From positions 1 to 64,000 of the forward strand of contig JAIQGL010000007.1 of the NCBI GenBank assembly GCA_020072585.1: 64,000 nt of DNA, written 5' to 3'. This document shows, one piece after another, positions 57,589 to 64,000 of this stretch (positions are counted from its first letter, which is position 1; every line of letters starts with the position of its first letter). Below the pieces are notes generated by a model, which was given only the letters and a program-made list of their open reading frames with translations, searched no databases and was not told where the DNA came from. Origin of the DNA: Terriglobia bacterium (GTDB lineage: Bacteria; Acidobacteriota; Terriglobia; Terriglobales; Acidobacteriaceae). Position numbers and translations under genes: made by a program.

Positions 57589-59322
57589 ATGCCATTGCAG
57601 CAGGATAAGTCTGTCCATCGGCCAAGTCGCCTTGCCTTCTTTCTTTTTCTAACAGCCGCTTCCGCCTTCGCCGTAGTCGATAAGCACAAATCAGAAGGCA
57701 GCGCGCAGCATGAGAGCAGGCATGAAAGTAAATCCGCCGCGCCGGCGCACCATTCGTCGCCTGCACCCGCTGCGCACTCCGGTAATTCAGGCAGATCGTC
57801 ATCTTCCCACGGCAAATCAAGCCATTCCTCTGGCCCAGGCCGCTCCTACAATCCCGGCACAACCAGTCACAACCCACCCAGCCACAACACTATAGATACA
57901 AGACGCACCGTCGAGCGGGAAGAGCATGGAGCAAGACATCCAGGCCCGATTAACCCATCCGGCCCGGCAAGCCACGTGAATGACCGCAACGCTTCACGCG
58001 ATGCAAGGACCATCCACGACACCGGCAGCGGGGATCGTCATGCCGGCCCTTTGGGTAGAGAGCGCGAAACTGGACGCGATCCGGAGCATCATGCCAGCGG
58101 CCCGGAACATCATGACGTGCATCCAGCACATTTCGAAGCGCCACGCCACGTAACGCATGAAGGCAACCGGACCATTGCGCGTGACAATCGCGGCCGGGTG
58201 CGTGAGATAGAACGTCCCGGGCTGCGCATTCGCCGCGACTTCCATGGGGAACGGCATTTTGTTGCCGTGCACAATGGCGGCCGGGTGGTCGGCTTTGGCC
58301 GTGGCAGAGGCTTTACCGAGCGGCGATATATTGTTCGCAGCCCTCGGGTCTACGTTCAGCGCACATACATTTTTGGCGGACGCAGTTATGCCGTGGCGTA
58401 TCGTTCGTATCGCTACCGCGGCTTCGTTTACTACCACTACGCGCCTGCGTACTATTACCACCCGGTATTTTATGGATGGGCTTATCACCCCTGGGGCCGC
58501 CCCGTTTATTACCGCTGGGGATGGTATAACGATCCCTGGTATCCGGCGTACGGCTATTACTTCAGGCCTTATCCGGTTTATCCGAGCGCAGCTTTGTGGC
58601 TGACTGATTTTCTGCTGGCTGAAAACCTGCGTCTTGCCTATGAAGCCCGCGCCAATGCCCGTGCGGCGGCAGAAGAGCAATACGCAGCCCCCGAGCAATA
58701 TTCCAGTCCACAGCCTGCACCTGACGGCCAGGCTGCTCTTTCACCAGAGATCAAACAGCTGATTGCCGATGAGGTACAGCGCCAACTGGAGGAAGAACGT
58801 GCTGCCGCATCGCAACCCCAATCGTCCTCAGCGGCGCCACCGCAGGAACAACTTGAAAACAGCCAGCTGCCTGAAGAAGTTCCGGCGGCGCTTGATCCGA
58901 ACCAGAGGGTATTCATCGTAGCCAGCAACCTGGATCTGGTCAGCGAAAGCGGTGAGTGCACCGTCACGCCGGGCGATGTGATTCTGCGCACGGGCACAGC
59001 CGCCAATGAGAACAACAAAATCGGTATCAACGTCGTCAGCAGCAAGCAAGGCGATTGTCCGGTGAACACGAACTCTGAAGTGGAAGTGAGTGAGTTGCAG
59101 GAGATGCACAACCACTTCCGCGAAAAACTGGACTCCGGTCTGAAAAACCTGGCAGACAATCAGGGCAAGGATGGGCTGCCTTCTGCTCCGGACATTTCCA
59201 CCACGGCAGGCGAGGTTCCACCTCCAAACCCTGACCAGGCAGCGCAATCTGACTTGCAGGAGCAGCAACGGAGCGCGGACGAGGCCGAAAAAAACATACC
59301 GAAGTCCGGACCAGGAAACTGA
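57589..59322 (+). CDS. Secreted His/Arg-rich and Tyr-rich protein with a C-terminal coiled coil
   Basis: 577 residues. Signal-like hydrophobic start (RLAFFLFLTAASAFAVV). Residues about 30-210 are dominated by His, Ser, Gly and Arg; then a Tyr/Arg-rich beta part (SYRYRGFVYYHYAPAYYYHP, WGWYNDPWYPAYGYYFRPYP). From about 380 it is Gln/Glu-rich with helical stretches (SPEIKQLIADEVQRQLEEER), and a final beta domain (VFIVASNLDLVSESGECTVT, GDCPVNTNSEVEVSELQEMH). It is likely extracytoplasmic; the His clusters may bind metal. No known family recognised. Confidence 0.6.
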   Translation: MPLQQDKSVHRPSRLAFFLFLTAASAFAVVDKHKSEGSAQHESRHESKSAAPAHHSSPAPAAHSGNSGRSSSSHGKSSHSSGPGRSYNPGTTSHNPPSHNTIDTRRTVEREEHGARHPGPINPSGPASHVNDRNASRDARTIHDTGSGDRHAGPLGRERETGRDPEHHASGPEHHDVHPAHFEAPRHVTHEGNRTIARDNRGRVREIERPGLRIRRDFHGERHFVAVHNGGRVVGFGRGRGFTERRYIVRSPRVYVQRTYIFGGRSYAVAYRSYRYRGFVYYHYAPAYYYHPVFYGWAYHPWGRPVYYRWGWYNDPWYPAYGYYFRPYPVYPSAALWLTDFLLAENLRLAYEARANARAAAEEQYAAPEQYSSPQPAPDGQAALSPEIKQLIADEVQRQLEEERAAASQPQSSSAAPPQEQLENSQLPEEVPAALDPNQRVFIVASNLDLVSESGECTVTPGDVILRTGTAANENNKIGINVVSSKQGDCPVNTNSEVEVSELQEMHNHFREKLDSGLKNLADNQGKDGLPSAPDISTTAGEVPPPNPDQAAQSDLQEQQRSADEAEKNIPKSGPGN

Positions 59323-59362
59323 TCCGGGAAAGGACGGGTATAGCAGGGCCATGGAAAGCGAC

Positions 59363-60169
59363 TTATGGTTGTACCGTGCGCATGTCGCCCATCCTATCGG
59401 CGTCGCTATGGCTCGCCTGTGTAGCTTGATGCGCGAATAAAGCCTGTTCCTCCTGTTCTGCCTGGAAAGCAGGCGCCGCGACCTTGCCCACAATCAGCAG
59501 TGCCGGTGCGGCAATCCCGCGAGCCTTGTTTAAGTCTGCCAGTGTCAGGTGGCGAACCTCCTGGTTCGTTCGTCCGGCGTTGGAAACCACGGCGCAGGGC
59601 GTTTTGGATTCCAGGCCTGAATCGATTAGCTCCCGTGCCGTGCGTCCGTAATCTGGCCCGGGCATGTAAATAGCAAATGTAGTGCGCAAGGGGTCAAATA
59701 TGGTCTGGGCCATGCCTTCGTCGCGGGCATTATGCGCCGTAATGGTGACCAGTGCGGAAGCTGAACGCCGGTGCGTAAGGGTAATGTTTGCCGCTGCCGC
59801 CGCCGCGCTGGCGGCTGTTATGCCAGGCACAATTTCAAAAGCGATGCCAGCACGCTGCAAAGCTTCCATTTCTTCTCCCAGTCGTCCAAAAACAGTCGGG
59901 TCCCCGGATTTGAGCCGGACCACTGTCTCATGTACCCCAGCGCACCACACCATGAGCGCGTTGATCTGTTCCTGAGTGCGGCTATGGCGTCCGCAGCGCT
60001 TGCCCACATTGATGATCTCAGCTGCAGGCGGGCAGAGAGCAAGTATCTCTGCCGGCACCAGGTCGTCATGGAGCACAACGCGCGCTTCGCGCAGAAGTGC
60101 GGCGGCGCGGAGCGTCAGCAGGTCGGCTGCCCCCGGCCCCGCACCCACCAGATAGACTTTTCCCGCCAT
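59363..60169 (-). CDS. cobA: Uroporphyrinogen-III C-methyltransferase (SUMT)
   Basis: Makes precorrin-2 for siroheme from uroporphyrinogen III with two S-adenosylmethionine. 268 residues: VYLVGAGPGAADLLTLRAAA, VVLHDDLVPAEILALCP, INVGKRCGRHSRTQEQINAL, LKSGDPTVFGRLGEEMEALQ, GITAASAAAAAANITLTHR. Last gene of the sulfite-reductase operon, 3 bases after the small gene. It supplies siroheme with the CysG-like dehydrogenase upstream. Confidence 0.95.
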   Translation of the reverse strand: MAGKVYLVGAGPGAADLLTLRAAALLREARVVLHDDLVPAEILALCPPAAEIINVGKRCGRHSRTQEQINALMVWCAGVHETVVRLKSGDPTVFGRLGEEMEALQRAGIAFEIVPGITAASAAAAAANITLTHRRSASALVTITAHNARDEGMAQTIFDPLRTTFAIYMPGPDYGRTARELIDSGLESKTPCAVVSNAGRTNQEVRHLTLADLNKARGIAAPALLIVGKVAAPAFQAEQEEQALFAHQATQASHSDADRMGDMRTVQP

Positions 60170-60171
60170 AT

Positions 60172-60345
60172 TTATGCGCTTTTCTGCCGGCTCAAAGGCC
60201 GGCCTTCAGTCCACTCTTCCACTGCGTCCACCAGACGATGCAACAACTGCTCAGTGTTCCCGATCATGTTGAGACCCTCATGCTGATGCTCTCTCAACGC
60301 CTGCTTCAGTTTGATTTCCAAATCTGCCTTTCTCAAATGGTCCAT
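60172..60345 (-). CDS. Small protein in the sulfite-reductase operon
   Basis: 57 residues from ATG at 60345 (GGGAGGGAACC upstream): MDHLRKADLEIKLKQALREH, a helical, charged protein with EEWTEGRPLSRQKSA at the end. No family recognised. It fits tightly (17 bases after the CysG-like gene, 3 before cobA), so it is probably a real partner of siroheme or sulfite metabolism. Confidence 0.7.
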   Translation of the reverse strand: MDHLRKADLEIKLKQALREHQHEGLNMIGNTEQLLHRLVDAVEEWTEGRPLSRQKSA

Positions 60346-60361
60346 GGTTCCCTCCCGTGTT

Positions 60362-60952
60362 TCATTCTGAAATTTGGTTTGAAAACTTTTCCGGCTTACA
60401 GAGCGCCAGCAGATGCAGAAGCTCCTTGCGGCGCTCACTGCGCGGCAAAGCACTGCGGATTGCCACCCGCATGCGCCCCAGCCACTCAGTCCATGATTCA
60501 TACTCCGGACCGAATTCCTTTTCAAGCTTTTTACGCACATATTGGCTGAGCGCCGGACTATTTCCGTTTGTGGAAATTGCAATTTGGAACTCGCCGCGGC
60601 TGACTACCGCCGGAGCGTAAAAGTCACAGTAACCTGGATCATCCACCGCATTTGCCAGTGCGCCAAGCTCACGGGCTTCCTTATAGACCACACGGTTTAT
60701 CTCTTCTGAATCCGTGCAGGAAATCACAAGGAAGTAGCCCTGCGTCATCCCAGTTTGAAACTCGCGCGCAACATGTTTAACGCGGCCTTGTTGTTCCCAT
60801 AAGCGGATTCGCGGCGTAACCTGAGGCGAAACCACGGTAACGTCAGTCGCCGAGCGAAGGACTGCTTCAATTTTTTGCTCGGCGATCACACCGCCTCCCA
60901 CGATCAGCACCCTGTGCCCTTCGAGTTTGAGAAAAATTGGATAGGGCGTCAT
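60362..60952 (-). CDS. Precorrin-2 dehydrogenase/sirohydrochlorin ferrochelatase (CysG N-terminal type, Met8-like)
   Basis: 196 residues: FLKLEGHRVLIVGGGVIAEQ NAD fold, VVSPQVTPRIRLWEQQGRVK, YFLVISCTDSEEINRVVYKE, LGALANAVDDPGYCDFYAPA, VVSRGEFQIAISTNGNSPAL. Oxidises precorrin-2 and inserts iron to give siroheme, the cofactor of the reductase encoded directly upstream. Confidence 0.92.
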   Translation of the reverse strand: MTPYPIFLKLEGHRVLIVGGGVIAEQKIEAVLRSATDVTVVSPQVTPRIRLWEQQGRVKHVAREFQTGMTQGYFLVISCTDSEEINRVVYKEARELGALANAVDDPGYCDFYAPAVVSRGEFQIAISTNGNSPALSQYVRKKLEKEFGPEYESWTEWLGRMRVAIRSALPRSERRKELLHLLALCKPEKFSNQISE

Positions 60953-60957
60953 CGCGT

Positions 60958-62673
60958 TCAGCCCTCCAACCCGTGCGGCACTCTGCCTGGCGCGGGATCG
61001 CGCAGGACCGGCGCCAGTTCCTGGCCGGCAAGAAAAGCGCGCAACGCCGCTTCAGAGTGACGCGCAAAAAACTGGCGCAGATTTTCTCCCGCATGGCGCT
61101 CATCCAGGTAGCTGCGCAACAGGCGCTCAATCGCGTCCGGCACCTCATTGGCTGTGCAGCGAAAACCGACTGCTCGTCCAAACCCTGCGTGTTCACCTAC
61201 AGCGCCGCCGAGACAGAAGTAATAGGCGTCCTGGATGCAGCCATTCACTTTCAGCTTCTTGCCTTCCAGGCCAATGTCTGCAATGCGATGCTGGCCGCAA
61301 CTGTTCGGGCAGCCGGTAACGTTGAGCTTGAGTTGCTGATCGAAAGCCGGCAGACGATCCTCCAGTTCTTCCACCAGCCAGCGGGTGAAAGCTTTGGTTT
61401 CAGTAATCGCAAGCTTGCAGAACTCGCTGCCGGTGCAGGCGACTGCGCCACGCCAGAAAGCGGACGCAGCAACATGCAGACCGGCCGTTTCCAACCCGAG
61501 CGCCACTGCGGCGGTCTTCTCTCGCGGTACGTTCACGATCACGAGGTTCTGCGTGTTGGTAGTGCGAAGGTCGCCATTTCCATAGCGCTCGGCCAGGTCA
61601 GCCGCCGTCCGCAACTGTTGCGGTGTGGTGCGGCCGCGTAACACAGCAGCGCCGACATAAAACAATCCAGGCTGCTTCTGCGGATGCACGCCCACATGAT
61701 CACGAAACACGTCATCGGGCGGCAGTTCAGGAACACCAGGATCCAGTTTGTACCCCAGCTTTCTCTCAACTTCCTGCAAAAATGATTCCGCCGTCCAGCC
61801 ATGCTGTAGAAATAAGTACTTCAGCCGGGCGCGCTCGCGATTTTCCCTGAGAACATCAGCGTCACGGAACAGCTCACTCACGGCCCGGGCCACCGGGATG
61901 ACCTGCTCCCAGCGCACAAATGCATTGAGGCGCACCGCAAGATGCGGCTCGGTGGAGAGCCCTCCGGCAACGCGCATGGAAAAACCAACTTCCCTTTTGC
62001 CCGCTTGCTCGCGGAACGCAGGAGTAAAAGCCAGGTCGTTGATCTCAGGATAGGCGCACCAATCCTGGCAGCCGCTGATGCTGATCTTGAATTTGCGCGG
62101 CAGATTATAGAAGTCAGGATTGGTTGCAAGCTGTTTTGTCACCTCATCCACCAGCGGTGAAGCGTCGCATAGCTCGTGCGCATCCAGCCCGGCCAATGGG
62201 CACCCTGTAACAGTTCTAGTTACGTCGCCGCAGGTTGCCATGGAAGTCAGGCCCGTTTCAAAAAGCGCTTGCAGGACTTCAGGAAGGTCCTTGATCGTAA
62301 TCCAATGCAATTGGATATTCTGGCGCACGGTAATGTCCGCAATTCCACCAGCATATTTCTCTGCCAGACCGGCGATAGTCCGCAACTGCGACGCGCTGAC
62401 AAATCCGTTCGATAAACGGATACGCAGCATGAAATACGGTGTGGCACGGCCTTCACCGCCGCTGCCGCCAATGGCGCCTCCACCATCACCCTGCGTGTAT
62501 ACACCCCACCAGCGGAAATAGGTTTTGATCCATGCATCTGGAACGGCCGAAAGCCCCTGGCGGGCAAACTCGCGGATTTCCTCAAAGCACTCCAGAGGAT
62601 TCTTCTCCCGCTTGAGACGTTCCGCCCTTTGGGCTTTGGTTTCTTTGACCGGTATTGCTGCTTCTATGCTCAT
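60958..62673 (-). CDS. Siroheme [4Fe-4S] sulfite (or nitrite) reductase
   Basis: 571 residues from ATG at 62673; the frame extends to 62841 but that part is the leader region. Two ferredoxin-like repeats and siroheme domains: ADITVRQNIQLHWITIKDLP, MATCGDVTRTVTGCPLAGLD, then AVACTGSEFCKLAITETK and NVTGCPNSCGQHRIADIGLE with the four cluster cysteines. Ferredoxin-type NirA/Sir enzymes share this layout. The cysteine leader upstream and the siroheme genes downstream favour sulfite over nitrite. Its transcription is likely controlled by the attenuator 62704-62823. Confidence 0.9.
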   Translation of the reverse strand: MSIEAAIPVKETKAQRAERLKREKNPLECFEEIREFARQGLSAVPDAWIKTYFRWWGVYTQGDGGGAIGGSGGEGRATPYFMLRIRLSNGFVSASQLRTIAGLAEKYAGGIADITVRQNIQLHWITIKDLPEVLQALFETGLTSMATCGDVTRTVTGCPLAGLDAHELCDASPLVDEVTKQLATNPDFYNLPRKFKISISGCQDWCAYPEINDLAFTPAFREQAGKREVGFSMRVAGGLSTEPHLAVRLNAFVRWEQVIPVARAVSELFRDADVLRENRERARLKYLFLQHGWTAESFLQEVERKLGYKLDPGVPELPPDDVFRDHVGVHPQKQPGLFYVGAAVLRGRTTPQQLRTAADLAERYGNGDLRTTNTQNLVIVNVPREKTAAVALGLETAGLHVAASAFWRGAVACTGSEFCKLAITETKAFTRWLVEELEDRLPAFDQQLKLNVTGCPNSCGQHRIADIGLEGKKLKVNGCIQDAYYFCLGGAVGEHAGFGRAVGFRCTANEVPDAIERLLRSYLDERHAGENLRQFFARHSEAALRAFLAGQELAPVLRDPAPGRVPHGLEG

Positions 62674-62692
62674 AGTCCTCGCATAATCTGCC

Positions 62693-62731
62693 AAAAAGCA
62701 AAAGGCCCATCGCCTGTTCTGGCGATGGGCC
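62693..62731 (-). terminator. Intrinsic terminator in front of the sulfite reductase gene
   Basis: GGCCCATCGCC (62731-62721), loop AGAACA, GGCGATGGGCC (62714-62704), followed on the transcript by TTTTGCTTTTT (62703-62693). It is 19 bases before the reductase start codon, in the position of an attenuator. Confidence 0.9.
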
Positions 62732-62823
62732 CTGTTTCCTAAAATGAAATGCGGATTAGGTAACAGTTTCTCCAGCCAGAGACACATGGGTTGCTGTGCG
62801 ACAACACATACACATGTTCTGGC
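62704..62823 (-). promoter_or_regulatory. Cysteine attenuator of the sulfite-reductase operon
   Basis: Segment A, GCCAGAACATG (62823-62813), pairs with B, CATG...TCTGGC (62788-62775). B (TCTGGC) can instead pair with GCCAGA at 62723-62718 in the terminator, which repeats the first nine bases of A (GCCAGAACA). A third hairpin, CTGTTACCTAA (62766-62756) with TTAGGAAACAG (62742-62732), holds the leader stop codon and adjoins the terminator. The competing-pair logic is the same as in 55703-55833. Confidence 0.65.
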
Positions 62824-62836
62824 AAATGGCCTGCAT
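62756..62836 (-). CDS. Cysteine leader peptide of the sulfite-reductase operon
   Basis: 26 codons on the minus strand with Cys at codons 5, 9, 11 and 12, within N-M-C-M-C-C-R. The stop TAA is at 62758-62756, followed by the terminator. Start ATG 62836 lies one base from the predicted transcription start, so it would be a leaderless message. The other leader in this window has N-M-A-M-C-C-R. Confidence 0.75.
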   Translation of the reverse strand: MQAICQNMCMCCRTATHVSLAGETVT

Positions 62837-62843
62837 GACAAGA

Positions 62844-62872
62844 AAGGTAAATGGCCCGGTGCAGGCTGTCAA
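62844..62872 (-). promoter_or_regulatory. Promoter of the sulfite-reductase operon and its leader
   Basis: On the minus strand TTGACA (62872-62867), 17-base spacer, TACCTT (62849-62844). Expected start near 62837, next to the leader ATG. Confidence 0.65.
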
Positions 62873-63071
62873 GAAATTACCGTTCCACGCAATGCAAAAA
62901 AATTACCAGACAAGGTGAATCTTTGACGGGCGGGCGATCATCGGGCTGCGCGCTCCCATAACGACGCCCAGGGATAGCTCTCTATATCCTTGGATAGTCT
63001 ATGGCCTGGGAATTGGCGTTGCCTGAATAGTATCTTGCCCACGGTTTGCCGTTGAGGATATGGTATGAAGT

Positions 63072-64000
63072 ATGGCAATCAAGAGTCAGCGTGGAAGTTG
63101 GATCGTTAGAGTCTCCGCAGCACTCCTCTGTAGCGTGGTCATCATTTTCGCTACCGGCTGCACCACCGGACATAACATTGTTGGGGGAGGCACGCCAACG
63201 CCAACGCCCGCCACGCCCAGAATGCTCGTATCCGACAATAGTTCCGGCACCGTCAACGTAGTGAACGCGACAACGGATGTGATCACGAAAACTGTGGCCG
63301 TTCTCTCGCCGGGCAAAATGGTGAGCGCCGGCGGCACCACTCTGATTCAGAGCACGATTGCCAGCTCTGTCGCAATTTTTGAAAATGCCACCGAAACCAT
63401 ACGCTTTACGGTTCCACTATCGGGCCTGCCATTGGACGTGGCGATCACGCCAGATGGCAAGACTGGGTGGGTTGCCGTGAATGACGGCACGGTGCAGAAA
63501 ATCAATACAGCCACGGGAGCAATTTCCGGGTCTTTCACAGTCGCAGGCGTTCAGCGCCTGGTCGTGGGTCCCCAGGGAACCACCGTGCTTGCGTTCAATG
63601 ACACTCTGGCAATTAATTTCAGCGTAATTCTTACCATTGGATTTTCAACTTTGGGGAATGCCGGGCTGAACCATCCCGCCAACGCTGTCTTCGCGGCCGA
63701 TGACAACAATTTCTTTATTCTGGATTGCGGGCCGGAATGCGCCGGAACGCAGGCGGGCATTGCAAGCGTAACGTTGAACACTCCCGGAGGTCCCTCCATT
63801 GGCACTCCCGTAGCCCTAACTGGAGCAACAGTTGGTTTGCGCAACACGACCTCAACCTTCGTCGCTGGCTCCCCGGCTACCGGATTGAATGCGGGCACGG
63901 TGCAGGTAATCAATAACTCGACTCTCACCGCAGGCCCGGCAATCAACATTGCTGACGGACGCCACAGTCTAATGGCGCTTGCGTCCAACGCGCGCCTCTA
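63072..64000 (+). CDS. Secreted YVTN-type propeller lipoprotein (cut by window end)
   Basis: 309 codons from ATG at 63072 without a stop. Signal and lipobox: VRVSAALLCSVVIIFATGC, then Thr/Pro-rich linker (TPTPTPATP) and repeats: MLVSDNSSGTVNVVNATTDV, LSPGKMVSAGGTTL, VAITPDGKTGWVAVNDGTVQ. This resembles the propeller part of the gene at 4829. Role unknown. A GAGGAT sequence lies just upstream. The rest lies beyond 64000. Confidence 0.7.
   Translation, partial: MAIKSQRGSWIVRVSAALLCSVVIIFATGCTTGHNIVGGGTPTPTPATPRMLVSDNSSGTVNVVNATTDVITKTVAVLSPGKMVSAGGTTLIQSTIASSVAIFENATETIRFTVPLSGLPLDVAITPDGKTGWVAVNDGTVQKINTATGAISGSFTVAGVQRLVVGPQGTTVLAFNDTLAINFSVILTIGFSTLGNAGLNHPANAVFAADDNNFFILDCGPECAGTQAGIASVTLNTPGGPSIGTPVALTGATVGLRNTTSTFVAGSPATGLNAGTVQVINNSTLTAGPAINIADGRHSLMALASNARL

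Noticed and set aside
62674-62841. Long N-terminal extension of the sulfite reductase to 62841
   Set aside because: The extra residues come from the leader, hairpins and terminator; the ATG at 62673 matches the family start.

Overview
The window looks like a chromosomal segment of an Acidobacteriota genome, probably class Terriglobia ('Koribacter/Acidobacterium-like'). The evidence is a PadR regulator paired with a 'duplicated orphan permease' (ADOP), a VWFA-related protein of the acidobacterial type, many secreted Ig-like, beta-propeller and M28 peptidase proteins, and small acidobacterial orphan proteins. No rRNA, tRNA, insertion sequence, prophage or CRISPR array was seen.

Layout. 1-4.0 kb: str operon on the minus strand (rpsL, rpsG, fusA, a small ABM-like gene, start of tuf). 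4-16.6 kb: secreted proteins (Ig-like lipoprotein, Ig-repeat protein, M28 peptidase, Asp-box propeller), gluQ with a decayed second copy of its 3' end, and a DUF72 protein. 16.7-23.0 kb: ATP synthase operon for F1 and two b-type stalks, without subunits a and c. 23-31.9 kb: half-size TauE, TPR protein behind a structured leader, hfq-hflX, DegT aminotransferase, an ECF sigma module and a VWA protein. 31.9-42.7 kb: a PRTase-kinase fusion, SH3 lipoprotein, PadR/Cdd1 pair, M28 peptidase, DUF2203, nadA, DUF885 and cupin genes. 42.7-44.8 kb: a two-gene minus-strand unit whose second gene reads through an in-frame TGA and is best explained as a UGSC-family selenoprotein with a SECIS hairpin. 45-48.3 kb: a 1090-residue STAND-like NTPase joined to a methyltransferase. 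48.6-64 kb: mainly sulfur assimilation, with a PadR-ADOP pair and proC in between.

The most notable system is in the sulfur region. Two operons each start with a short, probably leaderless, leader ORF carrying tandem Cys codons in a shared N-M-x-M-C-C-R context. Each leader is followed by an intrinsic terminator and by alternative pairing segments. One leader (55697-55780) precedes a threonine-synthase-like PLP enzyme plus a MoaD/ThiS sulfur carrier. The other (62836-62756) precedes sulfite reductase, the siroheme genes and SUMT. This is the architecture expected of cysteine-sensing transcription attenuation. It also suggests that the 'threonine synthase' makes cysteine from a protein thiocarboxylate. 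The nearby MoeB-rhodanese E1 (48621-49790) and JAMM peptidase (49994-50452) complete a set resembling mycobacterial MoeZ/CysO/CysM/Mec. Sulfite reduced by the siroheme enzyme would supply sulfide or thiocarboxylate sulfur, and cysteine would feed back on both operons through its charged tRNA.

All functions are read by eye from sequence motifs. No database search or folding calculation was run.
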